Assembly (NCBI GenBank): GCA_021837545.1
Contig: JAKBFR010000026.1
Location: 1-24,909 of the forward strand
Source of the DNA: Bacillota bacterium
Lineage (GTDB): Bacteria; Bacillota_A; Clostridia; Clostridiales; Clostridiaceae
DNA length: 24,909 nt
Reading direction: 5' to 3'
Shown: positions 8,039 through 18,878 of the stretch, piece after piece
Numbering within the stretch: the stretch's first letter is position 1
Layout: each line of letters opens with the position of its first letter
The notes under the pieces: model-generated
The model's input: the letters and a program-made list of their open reading frames with translations, nothing else
Told to the model about the DNA's origin: nothing
Databases searched by the model: none
Translations under genes and position numbers: made by a program

Positions 8039-8548
8039 ATGGATAAGCATGTATTATCAGCTTTGGTAAGGAATTCATCTGGTGTTTTAAGCAGAGTTAG
8101 TGGATTGTTTTCAAGAAGAGGATATAACATTGACAGTCTAACTGTTGGTAGAACTGAAGATCCTTCAATTTCAAGAATGACGATCACTCTTATGGGAGAT
8201 GACAATGTATTAGAACAAGTTAAAAAACAATTAAACAAATTAGAAGATGTAGTAAGAGTTATAGATTTTAAAGCTAATGAATCAGTTTATAGAGAGCTAG
8301 TACTAATTAAAGTAAAAGCAAATGCTGAAAATAGAGCAGCAATAAATGAAACTGTAAAAATTTTTAGAAGTAAGATAATTGATTTATCTACTGATACTTT
8401 AACAATAGAATTAACTGGGGATGAAGATAAAATATCAGCATTAATAAACTTAATGGAAGAATACGGAATAGAAGAATTAGTTAGAACTGGTGTTACAGCA
8501 CTTCAAAGAGGCGAAAAAACTATAAAGAATTCTGTTGAAAGTTATTAA
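8039..8548 (+). CDS. ilvN: Acetolactate synthase, small regulatory subunit
   Basis: The 169-residue protein is the regulatory subunit of acetohydroxyacid synthase. It activates the IlvB catalytic subunit and carries feedback inhibition by valine. The N-terminal ACT domain (about residues 3-75) is plain: HVLSALVRNSSGVLSRVSGLFSRRGYNIDSL followed by SISRMTI. A second ACT-like C-terminal half (about 82-160) begins with RELVLIKVKA. Length fits the IlvN/IlvH family. The start is ATG 8039 behind GGGGGAGAGG, and it follows the T-box leader. It is the first gene of the operon while its partner ilvB is the seventh, so the two subunits are made from one long transcript but not from adjacent genes. Confidence 0.95.
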   Translation: MDKHVLSALVRNSSGVLSRVSGLFSRRGYNIDSLTVGRTEDPSISRMTITLMGDDNVLEQVKKQLNKLEDVVRVIDFKANESVYRELVLIKVKANAENRAAINETVKIFRSKIIDLSTDTLTIELTGDEDKISALINLMEEYGIEELVRTGVTALQRGEKTIKNSVESY

Positions 8549-8610
8549 TATAAGCTGAATTCATAAATGGGAGCAATAAGCAATGCAAAAGGGAAGGGGG
8601 AGAATAATAT

Positions 8611-10206
8611 ATGGCTAAGAATGCGGTGAAAATATTTGATTCTACTCTGAGAGATGGAGCTCAAGGTCAAGGAATCTCATTTTCACTAGAAGATAAGATT
8701 AAGATAGTAAAAGCTTTAGATGAAATGCAGATTGATTATATTGAAGCTGGCAACCCTGGATCAAATCCAAAAGATATGGAATTTTTCAAAAGGCTTAAGG
8801 ATATGCACCTTAAAAATTCTAGAGTAGTAGCATTTGGGTCAACTAGAAAACCTAATGTCAATGTAGAAGATGATAAAAATTTAAAAGATTTATTGTCATC
8901 TGGAGCGGATACAATTGTTATATTCGGAAAATCATGGGATTTTCAAGTTACAGATATTATAAAAACATCTTTAGATGAAAATATTGAAATGATAAAGGAT
9001 ACAATTAAATATTTGTGCAAGAAAGGAAAAGAAGTAATTTTTGATGCAGAACATTTTTATGATGGATATAAGGCAAATAAAGATTACGCAATGGCAACCT
9101 TAAAAGTAGCAGAAGAAGCTGGAGCACAAGTAGTAATTTTATGTGATACTAATGGAGGTACTTTACCTCAAGATATATACCATATAACTAAATTTGTAAA
9201 AAGCCAAATAGCAATAGAATTAGGAATTCATAGCCATGATGATATGGGAATGGCAGTTGCAAATTCAATTATGGCAGTAGAAGCTGGTGCAAAACAGGTT
9301 CAAGGAACATTCATTGGCATAGGAGAAAGATGTGGTAACGCTAATTTAAGTGCAATAATACCAATATTGAAGTTAAAACTTGGATATGAAGTGTTAAGCA
9401 ATAATGAACTAGTCAATTTGACAAAATCAGCTAGGTATATTGCAGAGATATGTAATATTACATTGACGGATCAAACTCCTTTTGTAGGAAGTTCATCTTT
9501 TGCACATAAGGGTGGTATGCACATAGATGCAGTAACTAAAGCACCAAAATCATATGAGCATATAGAACCAGAATTAGTTGGAAATAAGAGAAGGTTTCTA
9601 GTTTCTGAAGTTAGTGGAAAAAGCACAATATTACAAGAAATAAAAAAAATATTTCCTAATGTTTCTAAAGATGATAATTCAGTTCAAAAAATTACAGATA
9701 GATTAAAAGAATTAGAATATGAAGGCTATCAATTCGAAGGGGCAGAAGGAACAGTTGAATTAGTTATAAGAAAAATTATTGGAAAATATAAACCATTCTT
9801 TAAATTAAATCATTTTAAGATTATTGGAGAACAACCTTATGGTACTGAAAACTTCACTTCAACAGCTGTAATAAATATTACAGTGGATGGACAAAATGAA
9901 ATGACAGCGGCAGAAGGCGAAGGTCCAGTAAATGCACTAGATAAGGCAATTAGAAAAGCACTTGAAGTATTTTATCCAGAAATCAAACTAGCACGACTTG
10001 TAGATTATAAGGTTAGAGTGTTAGATTCAGAAAATGCAACAGAAGCAAAGGTAAGAGTTTTAATTGAATCAACAGATGGAATTGAGAATTGGAGTACTGT
10101 TGGGGTATCAAGAGACGTAATTCAAGCTAGTTGGATAGCGCTAGTAGATTCAATAGAATATAAATTAATCAAAGATATTGAAAGAAAAGTAAAAGCATAT
10201 TTTTAA
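8611..10206 (+). CDS. cimA: (R)-citramalate synthase
   Basis: CimA condenses acetyl-CoA with pyruvate to (R)-citramalate, the first step of the threonine-independent route to 2-oxobutyrate and isoleucine. The 531-residue protein belongs to the DRE-TIM metallolyases: STLRDGAQ (R14, D15), the metal-binding HSHDD (H207, H209) and GERCGNANL (N243). A LeuA-type regulatory dimer domain covers about 400-527. The stretch DAEHFYDGYKAN (145-156) and LCDTNGGTLP match the citramalate synthase subgroup rather than 2-isopropylmalate or homocitrate synthase, so I prefer cimA to leuA. The start is ATG 8611 behind GGGGGAG. It lies 62 bases after ilvN and 15 before leuC, whose product acts on citramalate next. 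Substrate choice is inferred from subgroup motifs. Confidence 0.87.
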   Translation: MAKNAVKIFDSTLRDGAQGQGISFSLEDKIKIVKALDEMQIDYIEAGNPGSNPKDMEFFKRLKDMHLKNSRVVAFGSTRKPNVNVEDDKNLKDLLSSGADTIVIFGKSWDFQVTDIIKTSLDENIEMIKDTIKYLCKKGKEVIFDAEHFYDGYKANKDYAMATLKVAEEAGAQVVILCDTNGGTLPQDIYHITKFVKSQIAIELGIHSHDDMGMAVANSIMAVEAGAKQVQGTFIGIGERCGNANLSAIIPILKLKLGYEVLSNNELVNLTKSARYIAEICNITLTDQTPFVGSSSFAHKGGMHIDAVTKAPKSYEHIEPELVGNKRRFLVSEVSGKSTILQEIKKIFPNVSKDDNSVQKITDRLKELEYEGYQFEGAEGTVELVIRKIIGKYKPFFKLNHFKIIGEQPYGTENFTSTAVINITVDGQNEMTAAEGEGPVNALDKAIRKALEVFYPEIKLARLVDYKVRVLDSENATEAKVRVLIESTDGIENWSTVGVSRDVIQASWIALVDSIEYKLIKDIERKVKAYF

Positions 10207-10221
10207 GGAGATGATTAAGAC

Positions 10222-11481
10222 ATGGGAATGACGATGACACAAAAAATATTAGCGGCTCATGCAGGATTAGAAACTGTAAAGGCTGGACAATTAATCGAAG
10301 CAAATCTTGACTTAGTTTTAGGAAATGATATTACAACTCCAGTAGCTGTAAATGAATTTAAGAAATTTGGAACAGATAAGGTATTTAGTAAAAGCAAAAT
10401 TGCAATAGTTCCAGATCATTTTACTCCTAATAAGGATATAAAGGCAGCAGAGCAAGTTAAGTATATTAGAGAATTTGCTCAAAAGATGGAGATAGAAAAC
10501 TTCTTTGAAGTTGGAGAAATGGGAATTGAACATTGTTTGCTACCGGAAAAGGGATTAGTTGTTGCAGGAGATGTTGTTATAGGAGCTGACTCACATACTT
10601 GTACATATGGAGCTCTTGGAGCATTTTCAACAGGTATTGGATCAACTGACATGGCAGCTGGTATGGCTACAGGACAATGCTGGTTTAAAGTACCATCTGC
10701 GTTGAAGTTTGTTCTTAAGAACAAACCTGCTAAATGGGTAAGTGGAAAAGATATAATATTACACATAATTGGAATGATTGGCGTGGATGGAGCATTATAC
10801 AAATCAATGGAATTCGTAGGAGAAGGTTTAGAATATCTTTCAATTGATGATAGATTCACAATGGCGAATATGGCAATAGAAGCTGGTGGAAAGAATGGAA
10901 TTTTCCCCGTTGATGATAAAACTATTGAATATTTAAAAGATCATGCAACTAGAGAATGGACTGTTTATGAAGCTGATGAAGATGCAGAATATGATGAAGT
11001 ATTTGAAATTGACCTAAGTACATTAAGACCAACAGTTTCATTCCCGCATTTACCAGACAATACAAGAACAATTGACAATGTAGGAGATGTAGTGCTTGAC
11101 CAAGTAGTAATAGGATCATGTACAAATGGTAGAATTTCAGATTTAAGAATAGCTAGAGATATCTTAAAAGGGAAAAGAGTTAAAAAAGGAATCAGATGTA
11201 TAGTTATTCCAGGAACTCAAAAGATTTACTTACAAGCTTTAGAGGAAGGAATAATCAAGGACTTAGTTGAAGCTGGAGCAGTATTCTCAACACCAACTTG
11301 TGGACCATGTTTAGGTGGACATATGGGAATCTTAGCAAAAGGTGAAAGAGCACTATCAACAACAAATAGAAATTTCGTAGGAAGAATGGGACATGTTGAA
11401 TCAGAAGTATATCTTGCAAGTCCAGCTGTAGCCGCAGCATCTGCATTAACTGGAAAAATAACTGACCCAGAATTAATCTAG
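10222..11481 (+). CDS. leuC: 3-isopropylmalate / citramalate isomerase, large subunit
   Basis: LeuC with LeuD forms the aconitase-like hydro-lyase that isomerises 2-isopropylmalate to 3-isopropylmalate, and citramalate to 3-methylmalate in the citramalate route. The 4Fe-4S ligands are visible: C300 in IGSCTNGR, and C360 and C363 in [26 protein letters not shown] (121-135) is a further family motif. At 419 residues it is of the shorter type paired with a separate small LeuD. The start is ATG 10222 with AAGGAG at 10205-10210; further in-frame ATGs 6 and 12 bases on are too far from that site. The gap to cimA is 15 bases and to leuD 12. It is intact. Confidence 0.94.
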   Translation: MGMTMTQKILAAHAGLETVKAGQLIEANLDLVLGNDITTPVAVNEFKKFGTDKVFSKSKIAIVPDHFTPNKDIKAAEQVKYIREFAQKMEIENFFEVGEMGIEHCLLPEKGLVVAGDVVIGADSHTCTYGALGAFSTGIGSTDMAAGMATGQCWFKVPSALKFVLKNKPAKWVSGKDIILHIIGMIGVDGALYKSMEFVGEGLEYLSIDDRFTMANMAIEAGGKNGIFPVDDKTIEYLKDHATREWTVYEADEDAEYDEVFEIDLSTLRPTVSFPHLPDNTRTIDNVGDVVLDQVVIGSCTNGRISDLRIARDILKGKRVKKGIRCIVIPGTQKIYLQALEEGIIKDLVEAGAVFSTPTCGPCLGGHMGILAKGERALSTTNRNFVGRMGHVESEVYLASPAVAAASALTGKITDPELI

Positions 11482-11493
11482 GAGGTATTAGTA

Positions 11494-11991
11494 ATGAGTG
11501 TAAAAGGTAAAGTATTCAAATATGGAGATAATGTAGATACAGATGTAATAATACCAGCAAGATATTTAAACACATCAGATGCTAAAGAACTTGCTGCACA
11601 TTGTATGGAAGATATAGATTTAGATTTTGTAAAGAATGTAAAAGATGGAGATATAATTGTTGCAAATAAAAACTTCGGTTGTGGTTCTTCAAGAGAACAT
11701 GCACCACTTGCAATTAAAACAGCTGGAATTAGTTGTGTTATAGCATCAACTTTTGCAAGAATATTTTATAGGAATTCAATTAATATTGGATTACCAATTT
11801 TAGAATGTGATGAGGCTGTAAAAAACATTACGGTAGGAGATGAACTGGAAGTTGATTTCTCAACAGGTCTTATAAAAAATTTAACTAAGGACCAAGAGTA
11901 TCAAGGAGAAGCATTTCCGGAATTTATGCAAAAAATCATCGATAATGATGGGCTAATTGGATATATAGGAAATAATAAGGATAAAAAATAG
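11494..11991 (+). CDS. leuD: 3-isopropylmalate / citramalate isomerase, small subunit
   Basis: This 165-residue swivel subunit completes the active site of LeuCD. Motifs include [18 protein letters not shown] (near 11-28), [15 protein letters not shown] (about 61-75) and [15 protein letters not shown]. The start is ATG 11494, and AGGAGG, which overlaps the leuC stop codon, gives the ribosome binding site. The tight spacing indicates translation linked to leuC, as needed for equal amounts of the two subunits. A 219-base gap follows, holding an imperfect AT-rich inverted repeat right after the stop but no T-run, so transcription likely goes on into leuB. Confidence 0.94.
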   Translation: MSVKGKVFKYGDNVDTDVIIPARYLNTSDAKELAAHCMEDIDLDFVKNVKDGDIIVANKNFGCGSSREHAPLAIKTAGISCVIASTFARIFYRNSINIGLPILECDEAVKNITVGDELEVDFSTGLIKNLTKDQEYQGEAFPEFMQKIIDNDGLIGYIGNNKDKK

Positions 11992-12106
11992 TGAATTATT
12001 TGGGTTATCTTATTGAGGGGATTACGAAAAATAGATTTTATAAATTCAATTTTTCAAATTGTTCGACAATTTATCTTGAAATAATTAATATACAGATGGA
12101 TAATAC

Positions 12107-12126
12107 TAAGTAAGTAAGTAAGTAAG
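12107..12126. repeat. TAAG tandem repeat (five copies)
   Basis: Five perfect copies of the four-base unit TAAG run from 12107 to 12126 in the leuD-leuB gap. Such short repeats can change in number by slippage. It lies about 85 bases before the leuB start, so it does not touch the start region or any reading frame. Confidence 0.9.
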
Positions 12127-12210
12127 TACAATTTATTAAAAAAGTTTGAATTTTAGATATTAATAAATAAGCAATAAATTTATGTGAATAGAACGAGGGG
12201 GATTTTTATA

Positions 12211-13293
12211 ATGAAATGCAATATAGCAGTAATACCAGGAGATGGAATAGGACCAGAAGTTGTAGAAGAAACTATAAAGGTTTTAAAAGTTATTGGGGAT
12301 AAGTTTGGACATAGATTTGAATATGAATATGTATTAGCTGGTGGATGTGCTATAGATAAAGAAGGTACACCACTTCCAGAAGCAACATTAGAAGTTTGCA
12401 AAAAAAGCGATGCAGTTTTACTTGGAGCTGTGGGTGGTCCAAAATGGGATGATCCTACTGCAAAAATAAGACCAGAACAAGCGTTGTTAGGATTAAGAGG
12501 TGCATTAAATCTTTATTGTAATTTAAGACCAGCAATTTTATATGCTCCATTGAAAAATGAATCACCACTTAAAGATAGCATTGTTAAAGATGGAATAGAT
12601 ATTTGCATAGTAAGAGAATTAACTGGAGGTATTTATTTTGGCGAAAGAGGAATAGAAGTTATCGATGGTATAAAGAGCGCCTATGATACTGAAAGATATA
12701 ATGAAAATGAAATAAGTAGAATTGTTAAAATCGGATTTGAAACAGCAATGAAGAGAAACAAGAAGCTTACAAGTGTTGATAAAGCTAATATATTAGAAAG
12801 CTCAAGACTTTGGAGAAGCATAGTTAATGAAATGGCTAACGATTATCCAGAAGTTGAAGTGAATCATTTATATGTTGATAACACTGCAATGCAATTAGTT
12901 AAAGATCCAAATCAATTTGATGTAATTGTAACTTCAAATATTTTTGGTGATATCTTATCAGATGAAGCTAGTATGGTTACAGGTTCGATTGGAATGTTAC
13001 CATCAGCATCACTTGGAGATGGAACTCTTGGAATGTATGAACCAATCCATGGAAGTGCTCCTGATATAGCAGGACAAGGAATTGCTAATCCTTTAGCAAC
13101 TATTCTTTCAGCAGCAATGATGTTAAGATATAGTTTCTCACTAGAAGAAGAAGCTAAATCAATTGAAAATGCAGTTCTTGCAGTTCTTGAAGACGGATAT
13201 AGAACTGGAGATATAATGACTGAAGGTAAGAAAAAAGTTGGAACAGTTGAAATGGGAAATTTAGTTCGTGAAAAATTACAAGTAGCCAAATAG
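12211..13293 (+). CDS. leuB: 3-isopropylmalate dehydrogenase
   Basis: LeuB oxidises and decarboxylates 3-isopropylmalate with NAD+; in the citramalate route the same reaction on 3-methylmalate gives 2-oxobutyrate. The 360-residue protein shows the beta-decarboxylating dehydrogenase pattern: [20 protein letters not shown], the substrate-binding [34 protein letters not shown], the lysine in [12 protein letters not shown], and the metal-binding DILSDEASM followed by [20 protein letters not shown] start it at ATG 12211, 9 bases after GAGGGGG (12195-12201). The in-frame GTG at 12184 lies upstream of that site and is unlikely. It is flanked by 219 and 141 bases of non-coding DNA, unlike the tight cimA-leuC-leuD block. 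It is intact. Confidence 0.95.
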   Translation: MKCNIAVIPGDGIGPEVVEETIKVLKVIGDKFGHRFEYEYVLAGGCAIDKEGTPLPEATLEVCKKSDAVLLGAVGGPKWDDPTAKIRPEQALLGLRGALNLYCNLRPAILYAPLKNESPLKDSIVKDGIDICIVRELTGGIYFGERGIEVIDGIKSAYDTERYNENEISRIVKIGFETAMKRNKKLTSVDKANILESSRLWRSIVNEMANDYPEVEVNHLYVDNTAMQLVKDPNQFDVIVTSNIFGDILSDEASMVTGSIGMLPSASLGDGTLGMYEPIHGSAPDIAGQGIANPLATILSAAMMLRYSFSLEEEAKSIENAVLAVLEDGYRTGDIMTEGKKKVGTVEMGNLVREKLQVAK

Positions 13294-13296
13294 ATT

Positions 13297-13410
13297 CAAT
13301 TGATAATTAACGATGTACAATTGACAATTAAGGTAAAAATATATCAAAGAAATTTCGTAGAAATTTCATCCGTAATTGTTCATTGTAAACTGCCAATTGT
13401 ACATTGACAT
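13297..13410. repeat. AT-rich imperfect inverted-repeat element, copy 1
   Basis: The leuB-ilvD gap has a left arm (13297-13333) rich in CAATTG and AATTAA words and a right arm (13361-13410) that reads roughly as its reverse complement: GATGTACAATTGACAATTAA on the left, CCAATTGTACATTG on the right. GAAATTTC occurs twice between them. The right arm aligns base for base with 15229-15277 in the next gap (about 40 of 49 by eye), so the two form a related pair. No coding frame is present. Confidence 0.6.
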
Positions 13411-13434
13411 TGACATGAAGGGGAGTAGTAAGAA

Positions 13435-15093
13435 ATGAGAAGTGACGCAATAAAAAAAGGTCCTACGAAGGCACCACAAAGATCACTATTAAAAGCATCT
13501 GGATTAACTGATGAAGAAATACAAAGACCTTTAATAGGTATTGTTAGTTCACAAAATGATATTATTCCAGGGCATATAAATTTAGATAAGATTGTTGAGG
13601 CTGTTAAAAAAGGTGTATTAATGTCCGGTGGAACACCTTTAGTATTTCCAGCTATAGGAGTTTGTGATGGTCTAGCTATGGGGCATGAAGGTATGAAGTA
13701 CTCGTTGGTTACTAGAGAGCTTATAGCAGATTCAACAGAATGTATGGTAAAAGCACATGCTTTTGATGCGTTAGTATTTATACCAAACTGTGATAAAGTT
13801 GTTCCGGGAATGGTAATGGCAGCACTTAGACTTAATATACCATCTGTATTTGTTAGTGGTGGACCAATGCTGTCAGGAAGATTTAATGATAAGCCAGTTT
13901 CACTTTCAACTATGTTCGAAGCAGTCGGTGCTTATGAGAATGGTTCAATGCTTGCTGGAGATTTACATAAATTAGAAGAAAGTGCATGCCCATCATGCGG
14001 ATCATGCTCAGGAATGTTTACTGCAAATTCAATGAATTGTCTATGTGAAGTATTAGGACTTGGATTACCTGGAAATGGTACAATTCCAGCTGTATACTCA
14101 GAAAGAATAAGACTTGCTAAAACAGCAGGTATGGCTGTAATGGAATTGTTGAAGCATGACATTAAGCCAAGAGATATAGTAAATGAAAGAAGCATTAAAA
14201 ATGCATTAACAGTTGATATGGCACTTGGATGTTCTAGTAATAGTGTGCTTCATTTAACAGCAATTTGCAATGAAGCAAAAGTTGAAATGAACTTAGATAT
14301 TATAAATGATATATCTGCCAATACACCAAATCTTTGTAAATTATCACCAGCATCAGACACTCCAATTGAAGCATTATATGAGGCAGGTGGAGTTAGTGCT
14401 GTAATGACTGAACTTTCGAAGAAGAATCTTTTGGATTTAGACTGTATAACAGTTACAGGAAAGTCTCAAAAGGAAAATATAGCAGGGATAGAACCAAAGA
14501 ACCATGATGTAATTAAATCAATAGATGCACCACATAGTCAAACTGGTGGAATTGCAATTCTTAAAGGAAATTTAGCAAAGGATGGAGCTGTTGTTAAAAG
14601 ATCAGCAGTAGTTCCTGAAATGTTAAAACATGAAGGTCCTGCAAAAGTATTTAATTCTGAGGAAGAAGCAATAGAGTCAATCTTTGGTAAGAAAATAAAG
14701 TCTGGTGATGTAATTGTAATAAGATATGAAGGTCCTAAGGGTGGTCCTGGAATGAGAGAAATGCTTTCATCAACAGCAGCTGTAGCTGGAATGGGATTAG
14801 ATAAATCCGTTGCATTAATTACAGATGGTAGATTTAGTGGAGCAACTAGAGGAGCAGCAATAGGTCACGTATCTCCAGAAGCAGCAAACGGTGGGGTTAT
14901 TGGATTAGTTGAGGATGGAGATATTATTTCAATTGATATCAATAATTCAAAACTTGAATTATTGATATCTGATGAAGTACTAGAAGAAAGAAGAAAGAAA
15001 TATAAACCATTAGCACCAAAAGTTACAGAAGGATATTTAGCTAGATATGCTAAATTAGTTAGTTCTGCAGCTGAAGGAGCAATACTTAAATAA
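13435..15093 (+). CDS. ilvD: Dihydroxy-acid dehydratase
   Basis: IlvD removes water from 2,3-dihydroxy-isovalerate and 2,3-dihydroxy-3-methylvalerate to give the 2-oxo acids that become valine and isoleucine. The 552-residue protein has the IlvD/Edd pattern: [15 protein letters not shown] with a likely cluster ligand C119, [20 protein letters not shown] with C191 as the conserved cluster cysteine, [15 protein letters not shown], and [19 protein letters not shown] near the C-terminus. The family holds an oxygen-sensitive iron-sulfur cluster; whether this one is 2Fe-2S or 4Fe-4S is not settled from sequence alone. The start is ATG 13435 behind AAGGGGAG. Both flanking gaps carry members of one AT-rich repeat family. 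The gene itself shows no damage. Confidence 0.96.
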   Translation: MRSDAIKKGPTKAPQRSLLKASGLTDEEIQRPLIGIVSSQNDIIPGHINLDKIVEAVKKGVLMSGGTPLVFPAIGVCDGLAMGHEGMKYSLVTRELIADSTECMVKAHAFDALVFIPNCDKVVPGMVMAALRLNIPSVFVSGGPMLSGRFNDKPVSLSTMFEAVGAYENGSMLAGDLHKLEESACPSCGSCSGMFTANSMNCLCEVLGLGLPGNGTIPAVYSERIRLAKTAGMAVMELLKHDIKPRDIVNERSIKNALTVDMALGCSSNSVLHLTAICNEAKVEMNLDIINDISANTPNLCKLSPASDTPIEALYEAGGVSAVMTELSKKNLLDLDCITVTGKSQKENIAGIEPKNHDVIKSIDAPHSQTGGIAILKGNLAKDGAVVKRSAVVPEMLKHEGPAKVFNSEEEAIESIFGKKIKSGDVIVIRYEGPKGGPGMREMLSSTAAVAGMGLDKSVALITDGRFSGATRGAAIGHVSPEAANGGVIGLVEDGDIISIDINNSKLELLISDEVLEERRKKYKPLAPKVTEGYLARYAKLVSSAAEGAILK

Positions 15094-15278
15094 TTGACAG
15101 TTAACAATTAAAAGTTAACAATTGAGGAACAAGCTCACAGAGAAAGTTCGAAGAATCGAAATATAAAATTTCAATTCTCACTTTTCACTAACGTGATTTG
15201 AATAAAATATATTTTAGCAGTTTTAAAAAAATTTCATCTTCAATTGTTAATTGCAAATTGCAAATTGTAAATTGAATT
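15091..15278. repeat. AT-rich imperfect inverted-repeat element, copy 2
   Basis: The ilvD-ilvB gap is nearly filled by a second element. The left arm (15091-15127) has GTTAACAATT twice (15100-15109 and 15114-15123). The right arm (15229-15277) carries CAATTGTTAATTG and reads back as a rough inverse of the left. Its right arm aligns with 13361-13409. About 100 bases of unrelated sequence lie between the arms and hold no gene. The element ends just before the ilvB ribosome binding site. Confidence 0.6.
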
Positions 15279-15296
15279 AAGGAGGGAGTGAATAAA

Positions 15297-17988
<2,692 letters not shown>

Positions 17989-18019
17989 TAGTATTTATAA
18001 ATAATATCTACAATTTTAA

Positions 18020-18063
18020 AAGAAGACGAGGATTTAGATTTAAATGCTCGTCTTCTTCTTTTT
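18020..18063 (+). terminator. Intrinsic terminator of the ilv/leu operon
   Basis: AAGAAGACGAG (18020-18030) pairs perfectly with CTCGTCTTCTT (18047-18057) around a 16-base loop, followed by TCTTTTT-type pyrimidines to 18063. It lies 31 bases after the ilvC stop and closes the long operon. Confidence 0.9.
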
Positions 18064-18107
18064 GAGGTATAATAGAAATGTAATAATGTATAAATGAGAG
18101 GTAATAA

Positions 18108-18344
18108 ATGAATTATGTATATATTGTAGAATGTTCAGATGGGACATTCTATACAGGATGGACCAATAATTTAGAAAAAAGAATTCATATGCATTCGATT
18201 GGAACGGGGGCAAAATATACAAAAGGAAGAGGACCCGTAAAATTGATGCATTATGAAGAATTTGAAGATAAAAAAGATGCGATGAAAAGGGAATATGAGA
18301 TAAAAAAGTTAACAAGAAAAGCAAAGATATCATTAATTGGGTAA
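18108..18344 (+). CDS. Small GIY-YIG domain protein (UPF0213/YhbQ type)
   Basis: The 78-residue protein is a minimal GIY-YIG nuclease domain. VYIVECSDGTFYTGWT holds the two motif strands (VYI at 4-6 and YTG at 15-17), R25 in LEKRI is the expected catalytic arginine, and the C-terminal REYEIKKLTRKAK contains the conserved glutamate region. The stand-alone small form matches the UPF0213/YhbQ family, some members of which have nuclease activity on DNA; the cellular role is poorly known. The start is ATG 18108 behind GAGAGGT. It sits just after the ilvC terminator. A perfect TATAAT at 18068-18073 may be its -10, although no good -35 lies upstream of it. It is not part of a visible operon. Confidence 0.9.
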   Translation: MNYVYIVECSDGTFYTGWTNNLEKRIHMHSIGTGAKYTKGRGPVKLMHYEEFEDKKDAMKREYEIKKLTRKAKISLIG

Positions 18345-18422
18345 GCTATGAAAAAATTAATTGTAAGTAACTAAATATTAATCTTGATAAAATTTTTAAT
18401 AGTCATATTTAATAAATTTCAA

Positions 18423-18436
18423 TGCAAACGATTTTA
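18423..18436 (+). promoter_or_regulatory. Possible cre (CcpA) site
   Basis: TGCAAACGATTTTA differs at one position from the common catabolite-response pattern TGNAANCGNTTNCA. It lies about 85 bases before the -35 of the likely transporter promoter. CcpA binding would fit a secondary carbon source, but the local LacI-family protein could also recognise such a site. Confidence 0.4.
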
Positions 18437-18518
18437 TTAAAAAGTATCTATCTTAGAGCAAATCATAATAAATATAAGAAAATTCATTAAATATGGTAAA
18501 AATTAAGAAAAATATCAC

Positions 18519-18547
18519 TTGTAAAAGTTTTCTTAGTTTGATATACT
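18519..18547 (+). promoter_or_regulatory. Likely promoter of the sugar-transport operon
   Basis: TTGTAA (18519-18524) and TATACT (18542-18547) are 17 bases apart, the same two hexamers and spacing as the likely glmM promoter. Transcription would start near 18554. That places the operator at 18634-18655 about 80 bases downstream and gives a leader of about 325 bases. Confidence 0.5.
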
Positions 18548-18633
18548 AAAAATATCAAAGAGATGAATAAAAGAAAAGATTAATATGAAGTCTGAATAGA
18601 GATAAAAAACTATAAAGACTATATTTTTACAAC

Positions 18634-18655
18634 TTTTCGCAAACGGTTGCGAAAA
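18634..18655. promoter_or_regulatory. LacI/MalR-type operator, 22-bp palindrome
   Basis: Nine bases on each side (TTTTCGCAA and TTGCGAAAA) are perfect inverted copies around ACGG, with the central CG typical of LacI-family operators. The core CGCAAACGGTTGCG closely resembles the CGCAAACGTTTGCG core known for MalR of streptococci. The LacI-family gene at 24213 is the natural candidate to bind it. A weaker overlapping palindrome, AAAACGATTT, lies at 18652-18661. Confidence 0.75.
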
Positions 18656-18878
18656 CGATTTTCTAATAGAACGCATATTATTATTAAGTTTTTATACAGA
18701 TTATAAAAGAAGAACATATATCGACGGTTCAAGTATAAAACCTTTAATATATAATATATATAACTGTTAATAATATATTTAGAATTACTATTTTAAATAT
18801 GTATTATAAATTATAATATTTTAAATTTTCAAAAAATGTCTTAAAAAATTAAATAAATTTCAACGGAGGGGTATTAAT

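Larger units (their letters stand above)
18345..18878. other. 534-base regulatory gap before the sugar transporter
   Basis: No credible coding frame is seen. The gap holds a cre-like site (18423-18436), a likely promoter (18519-18547), an inverted repeat TTTGATAT/ATATCAAA (18537-18544 with 18552-18559) overlapping the -10, and a LacI-type operator (18634-18655). The last 200 bases are extremely AT-rich with no clear hairpin. Confidence 0.7.

Noticed and set aside
8611..10206. Calling this gene leuA (2-isopropylmalate synthase) because leuC, leuD and leuB follow
   Set aside because: The DAEHFYDGYK stretch and overall layout fit citramalate synthase better.
11978..12022. AT-rich inverted repeat after leuD as a terminator
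   Set aside because: The stem is nearly all A/T with a bulge and a 19-base loop, and no T-run follows; leuB is more likely in the same transcript.
18040..18333. A long minus-strand frame opposite the GIY-YIG gene
   Set aside because: It overlaps the ilvC terminator and a well-recognised plus-strand gene, and its hydrophobic translation is typical of an antisense shadow.
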